Numbered from the stretch's first letter, positions 26,998-36,238 are shown. The stretch is 64,000 bases of DNA from Pseudomonas fluorescens (GCF_902497855.1 NZ_CABVHU010000001.1:442595-506594), one strand, 5' to 3'. Notes: generated by a model not told the origin, from the sequence alone. A program made the numbers and translations.

Positions 26998-28056
26998 ATG
27001 GACTTCACCTTTACCGATGACCAGCTGACGTTTCGCGAAGCCATCAGTCGTTTCCTGATGACTGAAGCCGCCCCGGAGATGCTCCGGGAAATCTGGGAAA
27101 CCGATGTCGGTCGCTCACCGGACTTGCGTCACAAGATCGCCGCTCAGGGCCTGACCGCCTTGTCGGTCCCCGAAGCCGAGGGTGGCCTGGGCATGGACGA
27201 TGTGGCGTGGGCGCTGATGACCCAGGAGCTGGGGTACTACGCGATTCCCGATTCCCTGGCCGACACCGCGTATGTCGCCACCGGCTTGCTCGCCAGCCTG
27301 GTGACCGATCACCCGGCACGCAGCAGCTTGTTGCCACGCATCGCCGAAGGCACATTGCGCCTTGCCATCAGCCACCCCGTCAACTTGCTGGTCAGCGATG
27401 CGCAACTGGCAGAAGTGTTGATCCTCATCGATGGCGACGACATTCACGTGGTGCCGCGTTCACAGGTGGATGTGCAGCCCCGGACGAGCATCGATGCATC
27501 GCGGCGCCTGGGTCGGGTGACCTGGAACCCGACACCGGCTACCTGTGTGACCAGCGGCGCTGCGGGCCGTGTCTTGCAAGCGCAACTGCTCGACCGTGGC
27601 GCCTTGTCGGTGGCCGGGCAATTGCTCGGACTGGCGCAACGCATGCTCGATTTGTCGGTGGACTACGTCGCTCAGCGCAAGCAGTTTGGCAAGCCCATCG
27701 GCAGTTTCCAGGCGGTCAAGCATCATTTGGCCGATGTCGCCCGGCAGATCGAACAGGCCAAACCCGTGCTGTACCGCGCCGCCCACGGCCTGGCCCAAGG
27801 CGACAGCAACGCCGGCGTCTGGGTTTCCCAGGCCCGCCTGGCCTGCTGCGAGGCAAGCGGGATCGCCGCGCGCAAGGGCATTCAGGTGCACGGCGCAATG
27901 GGTTACACCTGGGAAGTCGATCTGCAGATGTTCATGAAACGTGCCTGGGCGCTCGATGCGTCCTGGGGTGATCGGGGCTTTCATAAAACCCGTGTCAGCG
28001 ACTACCTGTTCGCCGACGGTGCCCGCTTGGGCCCGGGCCATACCTTCGAGGAGTGA
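26998..28056 (+). CDS. Acyl-CoA dehydrogenase-like partner subunit
   Basis: ACAD-fold protein of 352 aa starting MDFTFTDDQLTFREAISRF after AAGGAACGGGCC. It retains QRKQFGKPIGSFQAVKHHLAD and HGAMGYTWEVDLQMFMKRAW. At the YEGT position it reads ASWGD, so it lacks the canonical catalytic Glu and the nucleotide-contact sequence after it. The middle domain is reduced, as often seen in the non-catalytic partner of alpha2beta2 steroid ACADs. It almost certainly pairs with the 25824 product. Confidence 0.8.
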   Translation: MDFTFTDDQLTFREAISRFLMTEAAPEMLREIWETDVGRSPDLRHKIAAQGLTALSVPEAEGGLGMDDVAWALMTQELGYYAIPDSLADTAYVATGLLASLVTDHPARSSLLPRIAEGTLRLAISHPVNLLVSDAQLAEVLILIDGDDIHVVPRSQVDVQPRTSIDASRRLGRVTWNPTPATCVTSGAAGRVLQAQLLDRGALSVAGQLLGLAQRMLDLSVDYVAQRKQFGKPIGSFQAVKHHLADVARQIEQAKPVLYRAAHGLAQGDSNAGVWVSQARLACCEASGIAARKGIQVHGAMGYTWEVDLQMFMKRAWALDASWGDRGFHKTRVSDYLFADGARLGPGHTFEE

Positions 28057-28059
28057 GTC

Positions 28060-29211
28060 ATGCCAGAGGCCTATATTGTTGATGCACTGCGCAGCCCCAC
28101 CGGCAAGCGCAAAGGCGCCTTGAGCGAGGTTCACGCCATTGACCTGGGTGCTCATGTGCTCAAGGCATTGGTGGAACGCAACGCTATCCCGGGCGAAGAC
28201 TATGACGACGTGATTTTCGGCTGCGTCGACACCATCGGCTCCCAGGCCGGTGATATTGCCCGAACCAGCTGGCTCGCCGCCGGGTTGCCGCTGAATGTGC
28301 CCGGCACCACGATCGATCGCCAGTGCGGGTCGTCGCAACAGGCGCTGCATTTCGCGGCGCAGGCGGTGATGAGCGGCACCCAGGATGTGATCGCCGTGGG
28401 CGGGGTGCAAACCATGACCCGGATTCCGATTTCCTCGGCCATGCTCGCCGGGCAACCCTTGGGTTTTGCCGATCCGTTTTCCGGTAGCGAAGGCTGGCGC
28501 GCACGTTTCGGTAATCAGCCGGTCAACCAGTTCTATGCCGCCCAGCGCATCGCCGATCATTGGGGGATCACGCGTGAGCAGATGGAAGCGTTTGCCCTGC
28601 AAAGCCATAGCCGCGCCCTGGCCGCCATCGAGAGCGGGCGTTTCGCCCGGGAAATCGTCGCGTGCAACGGCCTGCGTGCGGATGAAACCCCGCGCCTGAC
28701 CAGCCTGGCAAAAATGGCCGAGCTGCAGCCGGTGGACCCGCAATTTCCCTCGATCACTGCCGCTGTTTCGAGCCAGACCTGCGACGCTTCATCGGCGTTG
28801 CTGGTGGTGTCGGAGGCGGCGCTCAAGCGTTACGACCTGACGCCACGGGCACGCATCCATCACCTCACGGTGCTGGGCGATGATCCGATCTGGCACCTGA
28901 CCGCGCCAATCGCCGCGACACGCCGGGCCCTGGAAAAAACCGGCCTGCGCATGAGCGATATCGACCGGGTAGAGATCAACGAAGCCTTTGCCTCGGTGGT
29001 CATGGCCTGGACCAGGGAACTGGACTACGACCCGGCGCGCACCAACGTCAACGGTGGCGCCATTGCCCTGGGTCACCCGCTCGGCGCCACGGGAGCCCGG
29101 CTGATGACCACGCTGTTGAACGAACTGGAATGCAGCGGTGGCCGTTATGGCCTGCAAACCATGTGCGAAGGCGGCGGCCAGGCCAACGTCACGATTATCG
29201 AACGCCTCTAG
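28060..29211 (+). CDS. fadA6: Acetyl-CoA acetyltransferase (thiolase), FadA6-like
   Basis: Thiolase of 383 aa. The nucleophile Cys is in IDRQCGSSQQALH (about residue 90), His in NGGAIALGHPLGATGAR (about 340), and the second Cys in TMCEGGGQA near the C-terminus. FadA6 performs the last thiolytic cleavage in HIP degradation, yielding acetyl-CoA and succinyl-CoA-level products. It begins 3 nt after the ACAD stop with GAGGAGTGAGTC. A second thiolase (32025) lies in the next operon, so the division of labour between them is uncertain. Confidence 0.85.
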   Translation: MPEAYIVDALRSPTGKRKGALSEVHAIDLGAHVLKALVERNAIPGEDYDDVIFGCVDTIGSQAGDIARTSWLAAGLPLNVPGTTIDRQCGSSQQALHFAAQAVMSGTQDVIAVGGVQTMTRIPISSAMLAGQPLGFADPFSGSEGWRARFGNQPVNQFYAAQRIADHWGITREQMEAFALQSHSRALAAIESGRFAREIVACNGLRADETPRLTSLAKMAELQPVDPQFPSITAAVSSQTCDASSALLVVSEAALKRYDLTPRARIHHLTVLGDDPIWHLTAPIAATRRALEKTGLRMSDIDRVEINEAFASVVMAWTRELDYDPARTNVNGGAIALGHPLGATGARLMTTLLNELECSGGRYGLQTMCEGGGQANVTIIERL

Positions 29212-29273
29212 ATTTTCCCCATCCGTGCCGCCGTCCGCTGGGCGTGCGGTCACGCAGTCATAAGGAGTCAAGC

Positions 29274-30152
29274 ATGGCTATTTGTTCAGGCCGCACCGTG
29301 ATCATCACCGGGGCCGGCGGCGGGCTCGGTCGCACCTACGCGCTGGCGTTCGCGGCGGCGGGCGCCAACGTGGTGATCAACGATATTCGCGCCGACGCGG
29401 CGCAGGATGTAGCGGGCGAGATCCGCGCCAACGGTGGCCAGGCCATCGCCAACAGTGACGACATCACCACCCTGGCCACCGCCGGGCGCATCGTCGAAGC
29501 CGCAGTGGCGGCGTTCGGTGAGGTGCACGTGCTGGTCAACAATGCCGGGGTCTTGCGCGACCGCATGTTCATCAGCCTCAGCGAAGAGGACTGGGACATG
29601 GTCATCCGCGTTCACCTCAAGGGCCATTATTGCCTGGCGAACCTGTTGGGGCGGCGTTGGCGCGATCTGGCCAAGGCCGGTACTCCGGTCGACGCACGCA
29701 TCATCAACACCAGCTCCGGCGCGGGCCTGCAAGGTTCGGTGGGGCAGTCCAACTATTCGGCGGCCAAGGGCGGGATTGCTGCGTTGACCCTGGTGCAGGC
29801 GGCTGAGCTGGCACGCTACGGCATCACCGCCAACGCGTTGGCCCCGGCGGCGCGTACCTCGATGACTGAAAGCGCCATGCCCGATGTGGTCAAGAAGCCT
29901 GAGGACGGCAGTTTCGACGCCTGGGCGCCGGAAAACGTCGCGCCGTTGGTGGTGTGGTTGGGCAGCACCGAATCAGCCCACGTCAGCGGCCAGATTTTCG
30001 AGAGCCAGGGTGGCCGTATTTCCCTTGGTGACGGCTGGCGCACCGGGGTCACCCGCGACAAAGGCGCGTTGTGGCGTGTCGAGGAAATCGGCGCCGCCGT
30101 CGATGCGATCCTTGCCCAAGCCCCCGCTGCGCAGCGGGTCTGGGGCAGCTGA
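29274..30152 (+). CDS. SDR, beta-hydroxyacyl-CoA dehydrogenase type
   Basis: SDR of 292 aa with TGAGGGLGRTYALAFAAAGANVVIND at the N-terminus, NNAGVLRDRMF near residue 90 and SNYSAAKGG near 160. A C-terminal extension of about 50 residues (SLGDGWRTGVTRDKGALW...) is typical of the 17-beta-HSD4/MFE-2-like dehydrogenases. ATG at 29274 follows AAGGAGTCAAGC, 62 nt after the thiolase. It is probably the last gene of the hsaC operon, followed by array E. Likely role: oxidation of a 3-hydroxyacyl-CoA of the ring or side-chain pathway. Confidence 0.8.
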   Translation: MAICSGRTVIITGAGGGLGRTYALAFAAAGANVVINDIRADAAQDVAGEIRANGGQAIANSDDITTLATAGRIVEAAVAAFGEVHVLVNNAGVLRDRMFISLSEEDWDMVIRVHLKGHYCLANLLGRRWRDLAKAGTPVDARIINTSSGAGLQGSVGQSNYSAAKGGIAALTLVQAAELARYGITANALAPAARTSMTESAMPDVVKKPEDGSFDAWAPENVAPLVVWLGSTESAHVSGQIFESQGGRISLGDGWRTGVTRDKGALWRVEEIGAAVDAILAQAPAAQRVWGS

Positions 30153-30159
30153 GAGGCCT

Positions 30160-30645
30160 GCCCTGTAGGAGCCAGGCTTGCCGGCGAACAGGGCGCTGCG
30201 GTGTATCTATCAAACCGCGTTATCGTTCTTCGCGGGCAAGCCTCGCTCCTACAGGCGAACCAGGCGCTGCGGTGTACCTGTTGCACCGCGTTATCGTTCT
30301 TCGCCTGTAGGAGCCAGGCTTGCCGGCGAACCAGACGCTGCGGTGTATCTATCAAACCGCGTTATCGTTCTTCGCCTGTAGGAGCCAGGCTTGCCGGCGA
30401 ACCGGATGCTGCGGTGTATCTATCAAACCGCGTTATCGTTCTTCGCGGGCAAGCCTCGCTCCTACAGGCGAACCGGCCACCGCGGTGTATCTGTTGTACC
30501 GCGTTATCGTTCTTCGCGGGCAAGCCTCGCTCCTACAGGCGAACCGGGCGCTGCGGTTTATCTGTTGCACCGCGTTATCGTTCTTCGCGGGCAAGCCTCG
30601 CTCCTACAGGCGAACCAGGCGCCGCGGTGTATCTGTTGCACCGTG
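30160..30645. repeat. Tandem REP array E (71-bp period, about seven units)
   Basis: REP cores in both orientations separated by the spacer AACCGCGTTATCGTTCTTCGC, which is the reverse complement of the spacer of arrays A, B and D. It lies between two rightward operons and ends just before motif copy 9. No gene is supported. Confidence 0.9.
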
Positions 30646-30673
30646 CGCGGGCATAAGCGTTCTGACGCCGCCA

Positions 30674-30691
30674 TACCCCATATTGACGATG
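30674..30691 (+). promoter_or_regulatory. Steroid-regulon motif, copy 9
   Basis: TACCCCATATTGACGATG: right half perfect, left half 4 of 6. TACAAC at 30712-30717 is a -10 candidate at 20 bp. It precedes the 30751 SDR operon. Confidence 0.55.
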
Positions 30692-30750
30692 CACCCGCGT
30701 AGCACCCTCCGTACAACTACAGCGTATTGATTTCTTCGGAGGTAAACGCT

Positions 30751-31536
30751 GTGAAACAAGCTCCCCCTTATGTCCCGGGCCATCAATTACTGGCTGGAAA
30801 ATCCGTGCTGATTACCGCCGCCGCAGGTGCCGGTATCGGTTACTCGGCCGCCCGGCGCAGCGCCGAGGAGGGCTGTCGGGCACTGATGATTTCCGACGTG
30901 CACCCGCGCCGCCTCGAAGAAGCCGTGGAGCGTCTCAAGGCCGAAACCGGCCTGCAGGCCATTTACAGCCAGCTGTGCAATGTCACGGTCGAAGCCGAAG
31001 TCCAGGCCTTGGTGGCGAGCGCGGAAGAGCTGCTGGGCGGTGTCGATGTGTTGATCAACAACGCCGGCCTCGGTGGCCAGAAACTCGTGGTCGAGATGAG
31101 CGACGAAGAATGGCTGCGAGTGCTGGATGTGACCCTGACCGGCACGTTCCGCATGACCCGCGCGATGCTGCCACACATGCAGCGCCGTGGCGCCGGCGCC
31201 ATCGTCAACAATGCTTCGGTCCTGGGTTGGCGCGCACAGAAGGAACAGGCCCATTACGCCGCGGCCAAGGCCGGGGTGATGGCCCTGACCCGTTGCAGTG
31301 CGCTGGAAGCTGCCGAGTTCGGCGTGCGCATCAACGCGGTTTCACCGTCGATCGCCCTGCATGATTTTCTCAAGAAGGCCTCCAGTGAAGAGCTGCTCGC
31401 CAGCCTCGCCGGGCGCGAGGCATTCGGCCGTGCCGCCGAAGTCTGGGAAGTCGCCAACGTGATGATGTTCCTGGCCAGCGACTACGCCTCCTACATGGTT
31501 GGCGAAGTATTGTCCGTCAGTTCCCAACAAGCCTGA
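30751..31536 (+). CDS. SDR family oxidoreductase, IpdF-like
   Basis: SDR of 261 aa. GTG at 30751 follows a strong GGAGG by 8 nt. The family N-terminus LAGKSVLITAAAGAGIGYSAARRSAEEG is preceded by a short PPYVPGHQ leader, as in IpdF (5-hydroxy-HIP/acyl-CoA dehydrogenase of Mycobacterium, Rv3559c type). NNAGLGGQ is near residue 100, and the active site is Ser in NNASVLG and Tyr/Lys in YAAAKAG. The first of three genes (SDR-MaoC-thiolase) under motif copy 9. The name is inferred from sequence pattern and context. Confidence 0.75.
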   Translation: MKQAPPYVPGHQLLAGKSVLITAAAGAGIGYSAARRSAEEGCRALMISDVHPRRLEEAVERLKAETGLQAIYSQLCNVTVEAEVQALVASAEELLGGVDVLINNAGLGGQKLVVEMSDEEWLRVLDVTLTGTFRMTRAMLPHMQRRGAGAIVNNASVLGWRAQKEQAHYAAAKAGVMALTRCSALEAAEFGVRINAVSPSIALHDFLKKASSEELLASLAGREAFGRAAEVWEVANVMMFLASDYASYMVGEVLSVSSQQA

Positions 31537-31546
31537 GGAGTGGGCC

Positions 31547-32017
31547 ATGAGTCATGTTTTCAGCAGTGCCCAGGCGTTGCTCGAGGCCGAGGGCCTGGAC
31601 CTGGGTTGCACCGAGTGGCTGACCATCAGCCAGCAGCGCATCGATCTGTTTGCCAAAGCCACGGGTGATCACCAGTGGATTCATGTCGACCCGGCGCGCG
31701 CCGCCAGCGGGCCGTTTGGCGCCTGTATCGCCCACGGCTACCTGACCCAGTCGCTCGTCAATCTGTTCCTGCCGCAATTGCTCACCCTCGACAACATGGC
31801 GATGGGGGTCAATTACGGCAGCGACCGCGTGCGCTTCCCGGCGCCGGTCAAGGTGGGATCGCGAGTGCGCGGCAGCGCCAGCATCGTGCGCGCCGAGCAG
31901 CTGGCGGACGCCGTGCAACTGGTGGTGCGCGTGACCGTGGAAGTCGAGGGCCAGGCGCGGCCCGGCTGTGTGATCGACACCATCAGCCGTTATACCTTCA
32001 ACCCTATTACCGAGTGA
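31547..32017 (+). CDS. MaoC-like (R)-specific enoyl-CoA hydratase
   Basis: Single hot-dog domain of 156 aa. The hydratase-2 motif is seen as [15 protein letters not shown] with [11 protein letters not shown] (Asp/His pair, residues about 43-73). It lies 10 nt after the SDR (ribosome site GAGGAG) and 7 nt before the thiolase. Together with those neighbours it forms a complete hydratase-dehydrogenase-thiolase beta-oxidation set, which would suit a steroid side chain or the late HIP chain. Confidence 0.85.
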   Translation: MSHVFSSAQALLEAEGLDLGCTEWLTISQQRIDLFAKATGDHQWIHVDPARAASGPFGACIAHGYLTQSLVNLFLPQLLTLDNMAMGVNYGSDRVRFPAPVKVGSRVRGSASIVRAEQLADAVQLVVRVTVEVEGQARPGCVIDTISRYTFNPITE

Positions 32018-32024
32018 GCCTGTC

Positions 32025-33233
32025 ATGGACCTGAATGAAGTTGTCATCGTTGCCACTGCGCGGACCGCGCTCGCCAAGTCGTTTCGCGGCTCGTTCAACG
32101 ATACCGAAGCCCCGGTACTGGGCGGACATGTGGTGCGTGCGGTGGTCGAGCGCGCCGGCATCGAACCGGGTGAAGTAGAAGATGTGATCATGGGCGCGGC
32201 GGTGCAGCAGGGCACCCAGGCCTACAACATCGGCCGCCTCTGCGCTTATACCGGCGGCTTGCCGGACACCGTGCCGGGCATGGCCCTGGACCGCATGTGC
32301 GCCTCGGGCCTGATGAGCATCGGCGTCGCCGCCAAGGGCATCATGACCGGCGAAATGACCATCGCCATTGGCGGTGGCGTGGAGTCGCTGTCACTGACCC
32401 AGACCAAGCACAAGAACAGCTATCGCGCCCAGTCCGAGGCCGTGCTGCAAGTCATGCCCAGTGCCTATATCCCGATGCTGGAAACCGCCGAAATTGTCTC
32501 GCGCCGTTATGGCATCAGCCGCGCGGCCCAGGACGAGTATTCCCTGCAGAGCCAACTGCGCACCGCCGCCGCCCAACGTGACGGCTTGTTCGACGATGAA
32601 ATCGTCGGTTTGAGCGTCGATAAGTTGTGCTTCGATGCAGCTGGCCAACCCAGCGGCCATCAGCGTGTATTGGTCGAGCGTGACGAATGCAATCGACCGA
32701 ACACGCGCCTGGAAGACCTGGCTTCGTTGAAACCGGTATGGAAGGACGGTAAATGGATCGAGCAGGGTGAATTCATTACCGCCGGCAACGCGTCGCAGTT
32801 CTCCGATGGCGCCGCGGCCAGCCTGCTGATGAGCCGCGCCGAAGCCAAGCGTCGGGGGCTGACTCCGTTGGGCATCTACCGAGGCATTGCCGTGGGCGGC
32901 TGCGCACCGGAGGAAATGGGCATTGGCCCGGTGGTGGCCGTGCCGAAATTGCTCAAGCGCTTTGGCCTGAGCGTGTCGGATATCGGCCTGTGGGAAATCA
33001 ACGAAGCCTTTGCCTGCCAGGTCCTGCATTGCCGCGATGCACTGCAAATCCCGGCGGAACGTCTGAACGTCAACGGCGGCGCGATTGCCATCGGCCACCC
33101 GTTCGGCATGTCCGGGGCACGCATGGTCGGTCACGCACTGCTGGAGGGTCGCCGTCGCGGCGCCCGTTATGTGGTGATCGCCATGTGCATTGGCGGCGGC
33201 ATGGGTGCGGCCGGTTTGTTCGAACTGCCATAG
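32025..33233 (+). CDS. Acetyl-CoA acetyltransferase (thiolase)
   Basis: Thiolase of 402 aa with Cys in [11 protein letters not shown] (about residue 92), EINEAFACQ, His in [17 protein letters not shown] and Cys in [16 protein letters not shown]. All catalytic residues are present. It ends the SDR-MaoC-thiolase operon, and the regulator gene begins 90 nt later. It is distinct from the FadA6-like thiolase at 28060, so one may serve HIP and the other side-chain or early ring fragments. Confidence 0.87.
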   Translation: MDLNEVVIVATARTALAKSFRGSFNDTEAPVLGGHVVRAVVERAGIEPGEVEDVIMGAAVQQGTQAYNIGRLCAYTGGLPDTVPGMALDRMCASGLMSIGVAAKGIMTGEMTIAIGGGVESLSLTQTKHKNSYRAQSEAVLQVMPSAYIPMLETAEIVSRRYGISRAAQDEYSLQSQLRTAAAQRDGLFDDEIVGLSVDKLCFDAAGQPSGHQRVLVERDECNRPNTRLEDLASLKPVWKDGKWIEQGEFITAGNASQFSDGAAASLLMSRAEAKRRGLTPLGIYRGIAVGGCAPEEMGIGPVVAVPKLLKRFGLSVSDIGLWEINEAFACQVLHCRDALQIPAERLNVNGGAIAIGHPFGMSGARMVGHALLEGRRRGARYVVIAMCIGGGMGAAGLFELP

Positions 33234-33323
33234 GGCTGACCGGGGTGCGTTGAGCGTCTATAACACCCATTACGATCAATTGATGCGGGCCATGCAGTCC
33301 GGGCCCGCTGCTGGGGAGTGGTT

Positions 33324-34532
33324 ATGCAAAGTCGCGTGCCGAATGCGCAGGTTCTCGCGCAAATGGGGCTGGAGTTGGCCGAGTACGAAGGCCTCATCGG
33401 CGACATGTACGACTCGGCCATGGATATTCGCTGCATGGGTGAGTCGTTGCGCCAGCTCCGGAAGCTGTTCAAGGCCAATTTCGTGACCTTGATTCTGCGT
33501 GTGCAGGATGAGCCGCTGCTGTCGCCGATGATGGTCGCCGGGGACATCGAACTGGGGGAGGGCGGCATCAACCATTATGCCTACTACGCCAAGTCCACGC
33601 TGTTCGACGGTCTGCCCACCGACACGGTGTTCACCATCGATGAGTTGATGACTGATGATGAATGGATCAGTTCTTCTTTTTACCTGTTGTTTTGCCAGCC
33701 CCATGACTGCCACCAGATGCTCGGCGCGGACATCCGCATGCCGGACGGAAGCACGGTGCGCTTGCGGATCAACCGGCCGCGGGATCAGGCACGTTTTTCC
33801 CAGGTCGAGCGGGCCATGTGCGCCATGCTCTTGCCGCATTTGCGCCGCGCCCTGCACATGCATTCGCTACTGGATCGCAGTGAGTCGCTGGGCAGTTTGT
33901 ACTCGCAAACGATCAGCCGTATGGCGGTGGCGACTATCGTGCTCGATGAAAACGGCACCGTGGTGCAACTGAACCCGGTGGCCCGGGAGATTATCGCCAG
34001 CCAGGACGGCCTTAAAGTCGTCGGCGGGCGGTTGGAGGCGACTTACCCGAGTGACAATCGTGAACTGTCGCGGCTGGTGCGCAACGCCTTTCAACGGGTG
34101 AAGCAGGGCCACGCCGGATTACAGATAGCCGAGGCCACATCGATTTCCCGCCCCTCCGGAAAAGTCAGCCTGGGGGTGGTGGTGGAGTTGATTCCGACGC
34201 AGGAGCTGGTCGAGGGCAAGGGCAAACCGACCGTGGTGGTCTATGTCCGCGACGCTGTCAGCAAGTCGCTGGTGAGCAATGTGGTGACTTCGCAGCTGTA
34301 CAACCTGACACCCGCGGAAACCTTGCTGGCGCTGGAACTGGCTAACGGCCTGTCGCTGGAGGAAGCCTCGGAGGCGCTGAACATCCGCCGCAATACCGCC
34401 CGTGCGCACCTGCGTTCGATCTTTTCCAAGACGGGTGTGCGGCGCCAGACCGAGCTTGTGCGGATCATGCTCAACAGTGTCGTGGCATTGGCCGGGCCGC
34501 AGTTGCCGGGAGCAGCGAAGGATGCGCTGTAG
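33324..34532 (+). CDS. LuxR-type regulator, TeiR-like
   Basis: Protein of 402 aa. The C-terminus is a LuxR helix-turn-helix (LTPAETLLALELANGLSLEEASEALNIRRNTARAHLRSIFSKTGVRRQ, about residues 325-375). A PAS-like segment (RMAVATIVLDENGTVVQLNPVAREI) lies near residue 200, and the N-terminal 180 residues could bind ligand. The size and layout resemble TeiR, the testosterone-inducible activator of Comamonas. ATG at 33324 follows GGGGAG by 6 nt. It is the only regulator inside the steroid cluster, and therefore the best candidate to bind TAGTCC-N5-GACGATG. Its own 90-nt upstream gap has no clear motif, so it may be read through from the thiolase operon. Confidence 0.83.
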   Translation: MQSRVPNAQVLAQMGLELAEYEGLIGDMYDSAMDIRCMGESLRQLRKLFKANFVTLILRVQDEPLLSPMMVAGDIELGEGGINHYAYYAKSTLFDGLPTDTVFTIDELMTDDEWISSSFYLLFCQPHDCHQMLGADIRMPDGSTVRLRINRPRDQARFSQVERAMCAMLLPHLRRALHMHSLLDRSESLGSLYSQTISRMAVATIVLDENGTVVQLNPVAREIIASQDGLKVVGGRLEATYPSDNRELSRLVRNAFQRVKQGHAGLQIAEATSISRPSGKVSLGVVVELIPTQELVEGKGKPTVVVYVRDAVSKSLVSNVVTSQLYNLTPAETLLALELANGLSLEEASEALNIRRNTARAHLRSIFSKTGVRRQTELVRIMLNSVVALAGPQLPGAAKDAL

Positions 34533-34565
34533 TCTGTCGTTCACAGGCACCGAGGCAAAACGCGT

Positions 34566-34583
34566 TAGTCCGTGCGGACGATG
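34566..34583 (+). promoter_or_regulatory. Steroid-regulon motif, copy 10
   Basis: TAGTCCGTGCGGACGATG, perfect. It contains the dyad GTCCG-TG-CGGAC. GATACT at 34605-34610 (21 bp gap) is followed by GGG exactly as after copy 1. It precedes the DUF1329 gene. Confidence 0.72.
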
Positions 34584-34644
34584 CTGCCGGTTCCTTGGGC
34601 TGCCGATACTGGGTGACCGCTATCGGTAACCAAGGAGAATAAAA

Positions 34645-36057
34645 ATGACCGGCAGTAACCTGGCCTCCAGTTGTCTTGTCTCGCGGGCTGCCAACGCCAC
34701 TCCCACCTGGGTGCTGGGGTTGTTATTGGGTTGCAGTGCAATCGGTACGGCGAACGCCGCACCGGAAGATGTGGAGCGCCTGGGCAAGGATTTGACTTGC
34801 GTCGGTGCCGACAAGAGCGCCAATGCCGATGGCAGCATCCCGGCGTTCAGCGGCAAGTGGCTGGGCGTGCCGCCGCACGTGGACTTCAAAGGGACTGGCA
34901 ACCATCCGGTTGATCCTTACCCGCAAGAAAAACCGCTGTTCGTGATTACTGCGGCCAACCTGGCGCAATACAGCGACTACCTGTCCGACGGACAGAAAGC
35001 CTTGTTCAAGCTCTACCCGGCTACGTACAAGATGCCGATCTACCCCACGCACCGCGATTTCCGTTTCGACGACGCGGTGTGCCAAGCCACTCGCGAAAAC
35101 GCCAGCATCGCGCGCCTGGTGGATGACGGTGAAGGGGTGGTGGGCAAAACCGGCGGCACAGCCTTTCCGGTACCACGCAGCGGTCTGGAACTGCTGAAGA
35201 ACGCCTCTGCCTTTACCCTGCGCGCCTGGACCGAGGAATACACCTCTGACAACGCCTACGTACTCAAGGACGGCAACATCAACTGGGGCCGCGTGCATTC
35301 GCGCAACCTGGCGCCGTCGCTGGAGCCAGGCAAAAAAGGCGAGACCGCTGGTAACTCGGCCTTCTACCTCAACGAAACCCTGCTGCCACAACGGGACAAG
35401 GGCGAGATCAATACCGGCACCGAGTTCTGGAACGACAAGACCGAGCCTCGCCAGGCCTGGCGTTACGATCCGGGCACTCGTCGTGTGCGGCAGTCGCCGG
35501 GTTATGGCTTCGACATGTCGTTCCCCGGCAGCGGCGGTTCGATCACCGTGGACGAGGTGCGCCTGTTCAACGGCTCGGGCCAGCGTTATGACTGGAAGAT
35601 CGTCGGCAAGCGCGAGATGTTCATTCCCTACAACACCTATCGCCTGCATGCGGCCAACCTCAAGTACGCCAACCTGCTGACCCCAGGCCATATCAACCCG
35701 GATGCCATGCGCTTCGAGCGCCATCGGGTGTGGGAACTGGAAGGCACCCTCAAGCCGGGTTACCGCCACCTGTACGGCAAACGCAAGTTGTACATCGACG
35801 AAGACACCTGGTTCCCGATGCTCGCCGATAACTACGACAACCGTGGCGAGCTGTGGCGGACCTCGATGCTGAACTTTTTCTACGCCTATGAAAGCCAGCG
35901 GCCACAGGCGGGCGTGGGGCTGTACTACGACCTGAACGCCGGCAGTTACCTGGCGTTCAACCTGATCAACGAACAGCGCGATGGTTATCAGTTGAACAAG
36001 CCGGGCTTCAGCCCGCGGGATTTCGGCCCGGAAGCCGCCCGTCGGTTTGGTCAATAA
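34645..36057 (+). CDS. DUF1329 family protein
   Basis: Protein of 470 aa with an N-terminal hydrophobic export signal (VLGLLLGCSAIGTANA, cleavage near residue 32), so periplasmic or envelope-associated. Family features: KDLTCVGADKSANADGSIPAFSGKW near the mature start, PTHRDFRF, and a C-terminal AYESQRPQAGVGLYYDLNAG. DUF1329 proteins (LolB-like fold suggested for the family) occur with DUF1302 barrels in steroid and other hydrophobic-substrate clusters. Here the two genes are 22 kb apart, but each carries the shared regulon motif. A role in carrying steroid across the envelope is inferred. Confidence 0.85.
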   Translation: MTGSNLASSCLVSRAANATPTWVLGLLLGCSAIGTANAAPEDVERLGKDLTCVGADKSANADGSIPAFSGKWLGVPPHVDFKGTGNHPVDPYPQEKPLFVITAANLAQYSDYLSDGQKALFKLYPATYKMPIYPTHRDFRFDDAVCQATRENASIARLVDDGEGVVGKTGGTAFPVPRSGLELLKNASAFTLRAWTEEYTSDNAYVLKDGNINWGRVHSRNLAPSLEPGKKGETAGNSAFYLNETLLPQRDKGEINTGTEFWNDKTEPRQAWRYDPGTRRVRQSPGYGFDMSFPGSGGSITVDEVRLFNGSGQRYDWKIVGKREMFIPYNTYRLHAANLKYANLLTPGHINPDAMRFERHRVWELEGTLKPGYRHLYGKRKLYIDEDTWFPMLADNYDNRGELWRTSMLNFFYAYESQRPQAGVGLYYDLNAGSYLAFNLINEQRDGYQLNKPGFSPRDFGPEAARRFGQ

Positions 36058-36122
36058 CCGACGCAGCTTCGCGATGGCAAAGGCTGACAGGTGAACCCTT
36101 TGAGAGCGGATCTCATTTGATC

Positions 36123-36140
36123 TAGTCCAAGTGAGGGATG
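36123..36140 (+). promoter_or_regulatory. Steroid-regulon motif, copy 11 (degenerate right arm)
   Basis: TAGTCCAAGTGAGGGATG: left half perfect, right half 4 of 7. AATGAT at 36161-36166 is 20 bp on. It lies 98 bp upstream of kshA. Confidence 0.55.
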
Positions 36141-36238
36141 AATCCCTTGCCGGGGCGCTCAATGATATCCGCTATGGGTTCACCCTGTTTTTTTTGGGGG
36201 TATTGCTCCCCAAAGTTTCCAATCGAGGAACAATAACA

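Noticed and set aside
33234..33323. Possible regulon motif before the LuxR gene
   Set aside because: Only a partial ACGATC is present, with no TAGTCC at the right distance.
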